A stretch of 64,000 nt of DNA from an uncultured Pseudomonadota bacterium. Its GTDB lineage: Bacteria; Pseudomonadota; Gammaproteobacteria; Steroidobacterales; Steroidobacteraceae. The DNA is taken from assembly GCA_903862885.1 (NCBI GenBank), contig CAIOZU010000018.1, positions 1-64,000 of the forward strand, given 5' to 3'. Numbering within the stretch: the first letter of the stretch is position 1; each line of letters begins with the position of its first letter. Shown in pieces: positions 41,183 to 49,037 of the stretch. The notes beneath the pieces were generated by a model. The model saw nothing but the letters and a program-made list of their open reading frames with translations, was not told where the DNA came from and made no database searches. Position numbers and translations under genes: made by a program.

Positions 41183-41845
41183 TCATACCGGCAGTTCTTT
41201 TTGCTTTTTGAATGGGCGCAGCCCATCTGCCGCCAGCAACTGCAGGCCGAGCAGGTGCGTGCCAGGCGCTGGGGGTGGTGGGGATTGTAGGGAATGTGCC
41301 AGCAGGCCGTTCCAAAAGAAGCGGTGATAGCCCCAGCGGGCGGCGAGTCGGGGCGCGGCCCAGTTGGCGCCGCTGTCAACGGCAGACAGCGGCAGCGCTC
41401 GCCACGCGCGGTGGGTGGAAGGGCTCATGCCAAGCGCAAGAGCTGCCGTTAAAAGGTCACCGCGCGTCAAGTGCCACACGAAGAAAGCCACCATGCGCGC
41501 GAAGGCGCGGACCGCATCGGAGAGCGCAGGGGATGCTGGAAAGGCGAGTGCGCCGCGTCGCCAGGGACCGATGTCATCAAATGCCATATCAAATAGGGTG
41601 TAGGGGCAGGCGGCGATAGTCTTCACTGCCTCCGCATCGAGCAGACCCAAATGACTAGCAAGCGAAGCACGTAAGCCAAAGGGAGGCTCTTTAGGACACT
41701 CGATGGTCCGCTCGGCTACCAAACAAAGAAAAGTCTCATTCATTTCGTGAATAGAGCGAAGGGTGCTGTCGTCCAGCAAGGCCGTCGGAAACACCGGCTG
41801 AGTCGTAAAAGACGATATCGCAACTAAGGGCTTGGCTCTCGGCAT
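41183..41845 (-). CDS. FlhD-like protein with C-terminal extension
   Basis: 220 residues. I do not recognise the full protein, but residues about 28-92 (LRSIHEMNETFLCLVAERTI...LASHLGLL...LFDMAFDD) align by eye with the core of FlhD ([20 protein letters not shown]...FRFDS), which is about 115 residues in E. coli. The remaining 125 residues have no FlhD counterpart and include an amphipathic HTH-like stretch (GDLLTAALALGMSPSTHRAW). It is transcribed away from the FlhC-like gene at 41970, so the pair resembles a divergent flhD/flhC. Flagellar genes are absent here. Identity is inference. Confidence 0.55.
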   Translation of the reverse strand: MPRAKPLVAISSFTTQPVFPTALLDDSTLRSIHEMNETFLCLVAERTIECPKEPPFGLRASLASHLGLLDAEAVKTIAACPYTLFDMAFDDIGPWRRGALAFPASPALSDAVRAFARMVAFFVWHLTRGDLLTAALALGMSPSTHRAWRALPLSAVDSGANWAAPRLAARWGYHRFFWNGLLAHSLQSPPPPAPGTHLLGLQLLAADGLRPFKKQKELPV

Positions 41846-41969
41846 AGACGCGCTCCCAGAAATTCCCTCGGGGGGGATTGGCTTTATTCTGTGGTCAGCG
41901 TACAGTTTTGGTTGATTTTTACCAAAAATAATTTCTATTGAAAATTAAATATCTAGGAATTTCAATAAT
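41846..41969. promoter_or_regulatory. AT-rich divergent promoter region with two inverted repeats
   Basis: This short region separates the FlhD-like and FlhC-like genes and is markedly AT-rich between 41900 and 41969. TTTTGGT (41906-41912) pairs with ACCAAAA (41921-41927). TATTGAAA (41936-41943) pairs with TTTCAATA (41960-41967), right before the FlhC-like ATG. These are candidate operators; AGGA at 41955-41958 is the likely ribosome site of the FlhC-like gene. Confidence 0.45.
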
Positions 41970-42533
41970 ATGAGAACTAGTGACGACCGCTACACCAAGG
42001 ACCGCGAGCGCATCGATCTGGCACTGCGGATGATTCAGCACGAGGCCAGAACCACCACCATCCGTCACTGGACGGGTCTCACGGATGATCGCATCCGCAA
42101 GCTGTACCACACCTACGTGGCGGCGATCACACCCACGGTTCGCCGTCACCGCGGAAAATCACCGACGCAAACGGCTTTTTTTCTAAAGAATGCGGACCAT
42201 CGTAGGCAAACGGCCACCTTAGCTGGCCTATTTGCTTTGTTAGGTCTGTTGCACACCACCGACCCGGCGCCGCTCGGCAGTGCGGCGGGGCTCGAGCGCG
42301 GTATTTTGGTGTGTCGCACCTATGAAACCTATCTCCTCTTGCAGCACCCTATTTATTTGTCTTTTGAGCATGCCTTGCGTTTGTTGTCTTTATTGCAGCG
42401 CCGCTCTGAACTCAAACCGGATACCTGTCGGGGGTGCCAAAGCCTCCGAGTGATCGACGCCTTAGGCAGCAGAATGGCCCATTGTGAGTGGTGCGATGAG
42501 GACGCACGAGATCAGCTACTGAAAGCCAGTTAG
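41970..42533 (+). CDS. FlhC-like zinc-binding transcriptional regulator
   Basis: 187 residues, close to E. coli FlhC (192). It has the early helical region RIDLALRMIQHEARTTTI, matching FlhC's start, and near the end the four cysteines Cys153-x2-Cys156-x15-Cys172-x2-Cys175, against C-x2-C-x16-C-x2-C in E. coli FlhC, the zinc site. The LYHTYV helix also fits. FlhC binds DNA together with FlhD and activates flagellar genes. Here the apparent FlhD partner lies divergently upstream. What genes it controls is unknown, as no motility genes are in the window. Confidence 0.65.
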   Translation: MRTSDDRYTKDRERIDLALRMIQHEARTTTIRHWTGLTDDRIRKLYHTYVAAITPTVRRHRGKSPTQTAFFLKNADHRRQTATLAGLFALLGLLHTTDPAPLGSAAGLERGILVCRTYETYLLLQHPIYLSFEHALRLLSLLQRRSELKPDTCRGCQSLRVIDALGSRMAHCEWCDEDARDQLLKAS

Positions 42534-42542
42534 AATGTCCCG

Positions 42543-43514
42543 ATGCGCTGGTCGCGCACAACAAGGCCCATGTCACGCGCTCCTCATATTTTTGCCGGCC
42601 CCTATATCCATCGATCCAGCGAGCACCGCAAGGATGCCGCTTGGATCGCCGCGGCACTAGAACGCCCTAGCTCCCGCTTTGTGGTGCTGTGGCAAGATCA
42701 AAATCTCATTCACCCGACGCACGAACCACAGGCTGCACTGGTCGAACGCGCTTGCCTACCGAAAGAGGCGCTCGACCAAGCGATCTTTCTGGGACAGCGA
42801 GAGAACACGGCCTTCTTTGCAATTGAAATCAAAGATCGCTCCGTCTGCGCTCTACCATCGGGAAGCGCCTTCAAAGAATTGCGCGCGTGGGGGGGCTCAC
42901 TGACCCATCCTGAGGCGGGTCTACTCGCCTACGCACGCGCTTTGGTTTATTGGCGCGCGCGTCACCGCCATTGTGGCCAATGTGGCGCACCTAACATGGC
43001 CATCGATGCGGGACACGTCATGCGTTGCACGCGTGAGGGCTGCGCCACTCAAGCGTTTCCGCGTATTGACCCGGCCATCATCGTCCTGGTGACTCATGAA
43101 GAGCAGGCGCTCCTTGGGCGACAAGCCAGCTGGCCTCAAGGTCGATACTCCACCATCGCGGGTTTTGTTGAACCGGGCGAAAGCTTAGAAGATGCGGTGC
43201 GGCGAGAAGTAAAAGAAGAGACCGGCGTGGACGCAACACACGTGCGCTATCACTCCTCCCAACCGTGGCCGTTCCCCTCGTCACTGATGATTGGATTTGA
43301 GGCGAAGGCCAGTAGCTCCCTACTCGCTTGTCCGGATGGTGAACTGGAGGACGCACGTTGGTTTAGCTACGCAGATATCCAAGCGGGAACCCCCCTACTG
43401 CCACCGCCCGCCTCTATCTCCTTTCAATTAATTGCCGCCTGGTATGCGCGCGGCACAGGCCGTCGACTGATCGATGAGCCGGCCATCATCCATCAACAAA
43501 AACGCCCTGCCTGA
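42543..43514 (+). CDS. nudC: NADH pyrophosphatase / RNA NAD-decapping hydrolase NudC
   Basis: 323 residues (ATG 42570 is a shorter alternative). The zinc ribbon Cys-x2-Cys...Cys-x4-Cys (HCGQCGAPN, CTREGCATQ) precedes the Nudix box GFVEPGESLEDAVRREVKEETG, and the diagnostic SQPWPFPSSLMIGF follows. It hydrolyses NADH and removes NAD caps from RNA. It follows the FlhC-like gene by 9 bases and overlaps the TSUP gene. Confidence 0.93.
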   Translation: MRWSRTTRPMSRAPHIFAGPYIHRSSEHRKDAAWIAAALERPSSRFVVLWQDQNLIHPTHEPQAALVERACLPKEALDQAIFLGQRENTAFFAIEIKDRSVCALPSGSAFKELRAWGGSLTHPEAGLLAYARALVYWRARHRHCGQCGAPNMAIDAGHVMRCTREGCATQAFPRIDPAIIVLVTHEEQALLGRQASWPQGRYSTIAGFVEPGESLEDAVRREVKEETGVDATHVRYHSSQPWPFPSSLMIGFEAKASSSLLACPDGELEDARWFSYADIQAGTPLLPPPASISFQLIAAWYARGTGRRLIDEPAIIHQQKRPA

Positions 43515-44290
43515 TGGATTGGAGTGCGGTGTTTTTGTTAGGCGCGGCTTTCGCCGCCGGCTGCATCGACTCCATTGTCGGAGGCGGTGGATTAATTCAG
43601 CTCCCCGCCCTATTGGCAGGCCTCCCCGCCGAGTTGCCCTCGTTCCTGTTGGGCACTAATAAGTTAGCCAGCCTGATGGGCACGGGCAGTGCCGCACTGC
43701 GCTACGCACGTCATGTTGTGTTTTCATGGCAAACACTGGTGCCCGCCGCCTGCATCGCTTTTGTCGCCTCGCTAGCCGGATCCATCACGGTCACTCATGT
43801 GTCGCCCACAGTCTTCAGGCCCATGGTGCCAGTCGTTTTATTAATCGTCTTAACCTACACGGTGATGCGTAAGGATCTCGGTCAGACGCACGCGCCCCGA
43901 CACCTAACACCCCAAGCCATCGGCATAGGCCTCGCATTGATCGGTGGGGTGGGATTTTACGACGGATTTTTTGGCCCTGGCACGGGCAGTTTTTTGATGC
44001 TGCTGTTCATTCGCTTTTATGGCTTCGACTTTTTAAACGCAGCCGCATCCGCTCGTTTAATCAATTGCGCCACCAATGCCGCCGCAATTTTATGGTTTGG
44101 CAGTCATGGACATGTCCTTTGGTTTTTAGGCACACTGATGGCGATCGCCAATGTGGCGGGCGCTCAAGTCGGTACGCGCCTGGCGATCCGTCAGGGCTCC
44201 GCTTTTGTGCGCCTATTGTTCATTGCCATCGTCGCCGTGCTTATCCTGAAGACGGGATGGGATGCAGTTAAAATTCTACAACCCCGTTGA
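43514..44290 (+). CDS. TSUP family membrane transporter (TauE/SafE, YfcA-like)
   Basis: 258 residues with about eight membrane helices. It begins with an FAAGCIDSIVGGGGLIQLPALL motif and repeats the pattern in the second half (GFYDGFFGPGTGSFLML), the two-fold TSUP repeat. It exports sulfite or organosulfonates in characterised members; the substrate here is unknown. The ATG overlaps the stop of nudC. Confidence 0.9.
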   Translation: MDWSAVFLLGAAFAAGCIDSIVGGGGLIQLPALLAGLPAELPSFLLGTNKLASLMGTGSAALRYARHVVFSWQTLVPAACIAFVASLAGSITVTHVSPTVFRPMVPVVLLIVLTYTVMRKDLGQTHAPRHLTPQAIGIGLALIGGVGFYDGFFGPGTGSFLMLLFIRFYGFDFLNAAASARLINCATNAAAILWFGSHGHVLWFLGTLMAIANVAGAQVGTRLAIRQGSAFVRLLFIAIVAVLILKTGWDAVKILQPR

Positions 44291-44296
44291 GCCGCT

Positions 44297-45067
44297 ATGT
44301 GTCTATTGGTATTCGCTTGGAAAACACAGCCCACTGCGCCGTTCGTGCTGGTGGCCAATCGAGATGAGTTACATGCGAGACCGAGCGCGCCCTTGGAATG
44401 GTGGTCACAGCCACGCATTCTCGGTGGCCGAGACTTACAAAGTGGCGGCACTTGGCTTGCCATGGATGCCGATGGACGATTGGGTGCCATCACCAACCTA
44501 CGCGGTGCCCCAACGCCGAGCCAAGCCCCTAGCCGCGGCGAATTGATCCCCTGCTTCTTGGCATCGGGCTTAAGTCCCGCTGATTTTTTTAAAGCACTCG
44601 CACCGGAAGTGCCTCGCTATGCGGGCTTTAATCTGCTGTTAGGCAACTCACATGAATTACTGGTCTTAAGCAGTGCGGATCCCCAGCGGCCGCGCCGCTT
44701 AGCCGCTGGCATCTATGCCATCAGTAACAATCCCCTCGATGCAGACTGGCCTAAAGTGCGTCGAGCGCGGGCGGCACTGGCGGCGGTACTCACCGAAAGC
44801 CCCCTCACCACAGAGTCTCTACTGGAGACGCTGGCCGATCGAACCGAAGCCGACGTGCAGGATCTACCCCAGACGGGCTTAACAATGGCCCGCGAGCGCA
44901 CCTTGTCGAGCGCCTTTATCGTTGACGACACCTATGGCACGCGCTGTACGACCGCGGTACACCACCGTGGGTTGTCCATTGATGTGGTGGAGCAATCCTT
45001 CACAGCGGACGGGGGTAAAAGTGGACGGCGCACCGAGCGGATAGACCTCCAAAACACAGCCGAGTAG
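44297..45067 (+). CDS. NRDE (TANGO2) family protein
   Basis: 256 residues starting MCLLVFAWKT and containing the family NRDE motif (VLVANRDELHARPS) and GGRDLQSGGTWLAM. Cys2 would be the N-terminal nucleophile if Met is removed. TANGO2 homologues are linked to heme or lipid handling, with an unsettled activity. It lies 6 bases after the TSUP gene and is the last gene of that run. Confidence 0.9.
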   Translation: MCLLVFAWKTQPTAPFVLVANRDELHARPSAPLEWWSQPRILGGRDLQSGGTWLAMDADGRLGAITNLRGAPTPSQAPSRGELIPCFLASGLSPADFFKALAPEVPRYAGFNLLLGNSHELLVLSSADPQRPRRLAAGIYAISNNPLDADWPKVRRARAALAAVLTESPLTTESLLETLADRTEADVQDLPQTGLTMARERTLSSAFIVDDTYGTRCTTAVHHRGLSIDVVEQSFTADGGKSGRRTERIDLQNTAE

Positions 45068-45118
45068 CCCTTTTGCGCGGCAGGCGACGGCCGAGCACTC
45101 GGTGGATCCACAGGCCAC

Positions 45119-45162
45119 TTGACAGGTACGCATAAATATGCAAAATATGCGAACTTTATGCA
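45119..45162 (+). promoter_or_regulatory. Candidate ArgR box and promoter of the arginine operon
   Basis: TTGACA (45119-45124) is a perfect -35 box; AAATAT (45143-45148) 18 bases later is a plausible -10. Over the spacer and -10 lies CGCATAAATATGCA (45129-45142), nearly an ARG-box palindrome of the TGCATAAATATGCA type. TATGC half-sites recur at 45146 and 45157, two helical turns apart from the first. Transcription would begin a few bases before the ATG at 45158, and no Shine-Dalgarno is seen. ArgR with arginine would block the promoter. Position of the start is inferred. Confidence 0.6.
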
Positions 45163-45634
45163 AACTGCCCCCCCACCACTGCCCCCAGCCGACCCGAGAC
45201 CCACCGAAGATCGGCGCGACACCCTGAAACGACTCATCAGTCAGGGCCGGATCGGGCGCCAGTCTGAACTCGTGCGGCTGCTCCAATCGGCAGGCCACGC
45301 CGTCACCCAGTCGAGTGTGAGTCGAGACTTACGCGATCTGGGGGTGGCTAAGAGGGGTGACCGTTACGTGTTGGATACCACGGGCAGTTCTCCTGCGGCG
45401 GGTTTGCCTGCGGTGGCCGCCTTTGTGCAAAGCGTGGTGGCTGCCGGCCCACATTTAATCGTGATCCGCACCACCACCGGTTCGGCCTCCAGTGTGGCAG
45501 CGGCCATCGATCAACGCCAATGGCCGGACATTGTCGGCACGCTCTCAGGTGACGATACGATATTTATCGCCACCACCGACGAGGGCGCGCAACGCACGCT
45601 ACTCGCTCGCCTTCAATCTTTTCAATCCCGCTAA
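45158..45634 (+). CDS. argR: Arginine repressor ArgR
   Basis: 158 residues from the ATG at 45158. The TTG at 45119 would also fit the frame, but it is the T-T-G of the -35 box. The N-terminal winged HTH has SQGRIGRQSELVRLLQSAGHAVTQSSVSRDLRDLGV, the ArgR pattern. The C-terminal domain has VIRTTTGSASSVAAAID and the GTLSGDDTIFIAT motif that binds arginine and forms the hexamer. It controls arginine synthesis and probably itself. First gene of the operon; argG starts 9 bases after its stop. Confidence 0.92.
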   Translation: MQTAPPPLPPADPRPTEDRRDTLKRLISQGRIGRQSELVRLLQSAGHAVTQSSVSRDLRDLGVAKRGDRYVLDTTGSSPAAGLPAVAAFVQSVVAAGPHLIVIRTTTGSASSVAAAIDQRQWPDIVGTLSGDDTIFIATTDEGAQRTLLARLQSFQSR

Positions 45635-45643
45635 AGAACCGCT

Positions 45644-46876
45644 ATGACTCAGTCAACAACGGGCGCTAAGCCCATTTTGCTCGCATTTTCTGGTGGCCTA
45701 GACACGTCTTTTTGCGTGCCGTGGTTAATCGAAACCTATCAGCGTCCGGTGATCACCGTGACCGTTGATACCGGTGGCATCGATGCGGATGCAGCGAAAA
45801 CCCTCGCCCAGCGCTCCCAACAGCTGGGTGCGATCAGCCATCACTTGGTGCCTGCCAAACCTCAGTACTTCGATCGCGTCCTCAAATTTTTATTAATGGG
45901 CAATGCACGACGCGGCCAACTGTATCCCTTCTGCGTGGGCGCTGAACGCGTCTTACAAGCACAGATGATCGCTAGTATGGCGACCACTTTAGGATCCACT
46001 ACCGTCGCGCACGGCTGCACGGCCGCGGGCAACGATCAAGTGCGCTTTGAAGTGGCGCTGCGTACCTTAGCGCCGGGCTTAGAGATCTTAGCGCCGGTCC
46101 GTGACCACGCCTTTAAGCGCACCGAACAACTTGCCTTTCTGCAGACCAGGCAGCTGCCAGTGCCGCCTCATGGCGCCGCCTACTCTGTGAATCGCGGCTT
46201 ATGGGGTGTCACCATCGGCGGCACCGAGACACTGACCTCGACCGGCAGCATTCCCGATGAGGCATGGGTTCTAAGTCGTGATGCCTTTAGCGCGCCCCGC
46301 GCGCCTGTACGCCATTCCCTGTCTTTTAAAAGTGGTGTTCCCAGTGCACTCAATGGTGTCGCCATGGACCCCGTCGCGATCATCGAGCAATTGGAAACTC
46401 TGGCCGCACCTTATGCTATTGGTCGCGGCATCCATCTAGGCGACACCGTCATTGGCACTAAAGGACGGGTCGCTTTTGAAGCGCCAGCGGCCGAAGTGCT
46501 CCTGACCGCGCATCGCGAATTAGAAAAACTGGTGCTGACGGGTCGTCAAGCGCGCATTAAGGAATTAGTGGCGATGCCTTATGGCGACTTGGTACACGAA
46601 GGCCATCACCTCGATCCGGTGTGCCGTGACATTGAAGCGCTACTGATGTCTTCACAGGAACGTGTCAGCGGTGATGTCCACTTATTATTTCGGCCCGGTA
46701 GTGTATTCATCGAGGGCGTTTCATCGCCTTGGTCTCTGATGACTGCATCTAAAGGCGTCTACGGTGAAGCCGCTGGCGAATGGACACCTGCCGATGCGCT
46801 CGGTTACTCCAAGATGCTGGCTCTCCCTGGTACTTTCTATACGCGCGCTGGCCAACAAGCGAAGGCTAAGTCATGA
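45644..46876 (+). CDS. argG: Argininosuccinate synthase
   Basis: 410 residues. It has the ATP pyrophosphatase P-loop AFSGGLDTSFC, the GCTAAGNDQVRFEVAL motif (the family's TGKGNDQVRFE) and a late GEAAGEWTP near the end. It condenses citrulline with aspartate. The motif variant resembles the argG type found with acyl-citrulline pathways, as I remember it. The next gene overlaps by 4 bases. Confidence 0.95.
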   Translation: MTQSTTGAKPILLAFSGGLDTSFCVPWLIETYQRPVITVTVDTGGIDADAAKTLAQRSQQLGAISHHLVPAKPQYFDRVLKFLLMGNARRGQLYPFCVGAERVLQAQMIASMATTLGSTTVAHGCTAAGNDQVRFEVALRTLAPGLEILAPVRDHAFKRTEQLAFLQTRQLPVPPHGAAYSVNRGLWGVTIGGTETLTSTGSIPDEAWVLSRDAFSAPRAPVRHSLSFKSGVPSALNGVAMDPVAIIEQLETLAAPYAIGRGIHLGDTVIGTKGRVAFEAPAAEVLLTAHRELEKLVLTGRQARIKELVAMPYGDLVHEGHHLDPVCRDIEALLMSSQERVSGDVHLLFRPGSVFIEGVSSPWSLMTASKGVYGEAAGEWTPADALGYSKMLALPGTFYTRAGQQAKAKS

Positions 46877-47949
46877 AATCTGTCGTCGTTGATAAAATTG
46901 CATCGATCACCCAAGCGCGCGCACTGGGCCATGAGTTACGAATCTCGGAAGACATCCCCTGTGAAGAGGGTGTAATCATTGTGGTTGAGGTGCTCACCGA
47001 GAAAAATACCTACAACATGCTGGAACTGACCAGCGGCCGCATGGCTAAAGTTTCCAAGGGCGACATCGTGGCCGGCGCCTTGGGACATCGCAAAGCATTG
47101 TTTGGCTACTCGGGTCATGTCCCCACCCAGATCAAACCGGGCGATGTCATCCAAATGCTCAATATTGGCGGTGTGCTCGGCGTATGCGATTCAGCCAACG
47201 CAGACCGCGGCCGTCCTTTTGACTGCCGTGTCTTAGGAGTTGTTTTACAGTTCCCTTTCCTAGGCGAGCGAATCGGCGTGCCAGCGCGCATCGGCCAACG
47301 ACCTCTCGATCTGGCAGCGCCACTGAACACACAAGGCGTGCCTGTGATCGCATTGGCTGGCACTTGCATGGAAGCCGGGAAAACCGCCGCAGCTTGCGCC
47401 ATCATCTCGCGCATGCGCCACCGCGGTCTTGCCGTGCACGCATTCAAAGCCACCGGCGTCTCCTTACGCCGCGACATCCTTGCAATGGAAGATGCCGGTG
47501 CACGGCGCTCCATGATCTTCACCGACTTTGGTGTGGGCACAACAACCGCCGCCGTCGGCCCCGCATTGACGCGCGCCATGCTCACCGAGATGGCCGTAGG
47601 ACAACCGGACGTCATCGTCTTTGAGTTGGGGGATGGCCTATTAGGAACCTACGGGGTTGAAGCGATCTTGGCAGCGGCCGATATCCGCCAGTCACTGACT
47701 GCGGTCGTTCTGTCCGCGAATGACCCGGTCGCCGCGTGGGGCGGCGTCAAGTTGCTGCGCGATAAATTCCTGATTGAGCCAGCGGTGGTCACTGGGCCTG
47801 CCACGGATAACCAAGTGGGCGTCGACATCATAGCGGCACAAATGGGGGTCAGCGCGTTCAATGCCCGAAGCCATGGCACAGAACTCGGCGATCATTTGCT
47901 GGAAGTCACCGGACTTTCCGCCAAGTTCCCCGCTAAATCGGCCGCCTGA
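46873..47949 (+). CDS. Uncharacterised P-loop protein in the arginine operon
   Basis: 358 residues. I do not recognise it with certainty; the P-loop and layout recall DUF1611-type proteins. An N-terminal beta-rich domain (about 1-150) has KVSKGDIVAGALGHRKA and IKPGDVIQML. The C-terminal domain holds a P-loop GTCMEAGKT (163-171), then AFKATGVSLRRD and a VIVFELGDGLLG strand that could be a Walker B-like site. There is no GNAT or other known acyltransferase motif. Both neighbours overlap it, so it is tied to arginine synthesis. Some DUF1611 members have been reported as D-glutamate N-acetyltransferases (DgcN; recalled). A role as the missing N-acylglutamate synthase is inference. Confidence 0.6.
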   Translation: MKSVVVDKIASITQARALGHELRISEDIPCEEGVIIVVEVLTEKNTYNMLELTSGRMAKVSKGDIVAGALGHRKALFGYSGHVPTQIKPGDVIQMLNIGGVLGVCDSANADRGRPFDCRVLGVVLQFPFLGERIGVPARIGQRPLDLAAPLNTQGVPVIALAGTCMEAGKTAAACAIISRMRHRGLAVHAFKATGVSLRRDILAMEDAGARRSMIFTDFGVGTTTAAVGPALTRAMLTEMAVGQPDVIVFELGDGLLGTYGVEAILAAADIRQSLTAVVLSANDPVAAWGGVKLLRDKFLIEPAVVTGPATDNQVGVDIIAAQMGVSAFNARSHGTELGDHLLEVTGLSAKFPAKSAA

Positions 47950-49016
47950 TGAACAGCCGCTTAAAAATTCCAACGGTCATTCTGGGTGGCACGGGCTATG
48001 TCGCTGGCGAACTCATTCGCCTGCTGCATATGCATCCTCACTTCGAGCGGGTGGCGGTGGTATCTGACTCTAAACCAGGCACGTCGGTGGCGAGTGCATT
48101 CCCCCACTTGGCATCGATCGTAGGCGAGCAGAGCTTTGTGTCGATCGACAGCGCGCAGCAATTACTGTGCGAGGCAACCGACAGCCTGGTGCTGGCAGCA
48201 GCCCCCCATGGTGTCTCAGCCACTCTCATCGACCAGCTTCTCACCGGCACAGCACGCGCCGGGCGATACCCTAAGGTGGTGGACATCTCAGCAGACTATC
48301 GTTTTAGAGATGCGGCTGCGTACCAGACTGTCTATCAGCATGCACATGGCGCACCGGACCGTCTGAGTGAGTTCACCTGCGCATTACCCGAACACACCAC
48401 CACCCTAGCCAGTCCACATGTTGCCCATCCAGGCTGCTTTGCCACGGCTATGTTGTTATCAATCGTTCCCTTAGTTGCGCTGCAACTGATCGAGCCGCGT
48501 GTGTTTGTCAGCGGCATCACTGGCAGCACCGGATCAGGCCGCACACCCACCGACGGAACCCATCACCCCCGAAGACACAGCGACCTCTACTCTTATGGCG
48601 CACTCCAACACCGGCATGCTCCAGAAGTCAGGTCGATCGTAAAAACCGTGACGGGTCAATCCATCGAGTGTCACTTTGTCCCGCACTCCGGACCCTTTGC
48701 GCGTGGCATCCATGCCACGACACAGGCCACTCTGATTAAACCGTTCTCCTCGCAGGAAATGATCGCCGCACTGCGTGATTTTTACGCAGATCAGCCATTC
48801 GTCCATGTCTTAGGTCATGCGCCGCGTCTCAAGGATGTGGTCAGCAGCAACTACGCGCATCTCTCAGCCACCACCGATGGCACCACGGTCGCCGTGGTCT
48901 CCGCCATCGATAACCTAACCAAAGGCGCGGCGGGCGGAGCCCTCCAGTGGGCTAATCGACTGTTTGGCTTTGAGCAAAGCACAGGATTGACTGCGCCTGC
49001 CCCCGGTTGGACTTAA
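47949..49016 (+). CDS. argC: N-acyl-gamma-glutamyl-phosphate reductase
   Basis: 355 residues. Rossmann start ILGGTGYVAGELIRLL, catalytic Cys163 in HPGCFATA, and the GITGSTGSGRTP and HFVPHSGPFARGIHATT segments, where the His-Pro-His type of residue acts in catalysis. It reduces acylglutamyl phosphate with NADPH. The ATG overlaps the preceding stop by one base. The closest pattern is the Bacteroidetes/Xanthomonas ArgC subtype, as I recall it. Confidence 0.95.
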   Translation: MNSRLKIPTVILGGTGYVAGELIRLLHMHPHFERVAVVSDSKPGTSVASAFPHLASIVGEQSFVSIDSAQQLLCEATDSLVLAAAPHGVSATLIDQLLTGTARAGRYPKVVDISADYRFRDAAAYQTVYQHAHGAPDRLSEFTCALPEHTTTLASPHVAHPGCFATAMLLSIVPLVALQLIEPRVFVSGITGSTGSGRTPTDGTHHPRRHSDLYSYGALQHRHAPEVRSIVKTVTGQSIECHFVPHSGPFARGIHATTQATLIKPFSSQEMIAALRDFYADQPFVHVLGHAPRLKDVVSSNYAHLSATTDGTTVAVVSAIDNLTKGAAGGALQWANRLFGFEQSTGLTAPAPGWT

Positions 49017-49037
49017 TTCTTAGGATATCCGCACATC

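Noticed and set aside
45119-45157. TTG at 45119 as the argR start
   Set aside because: It belongs to a perfect TTGACA -35 box, has no ribosome site, and would add 13 residues not seen in ArgR.
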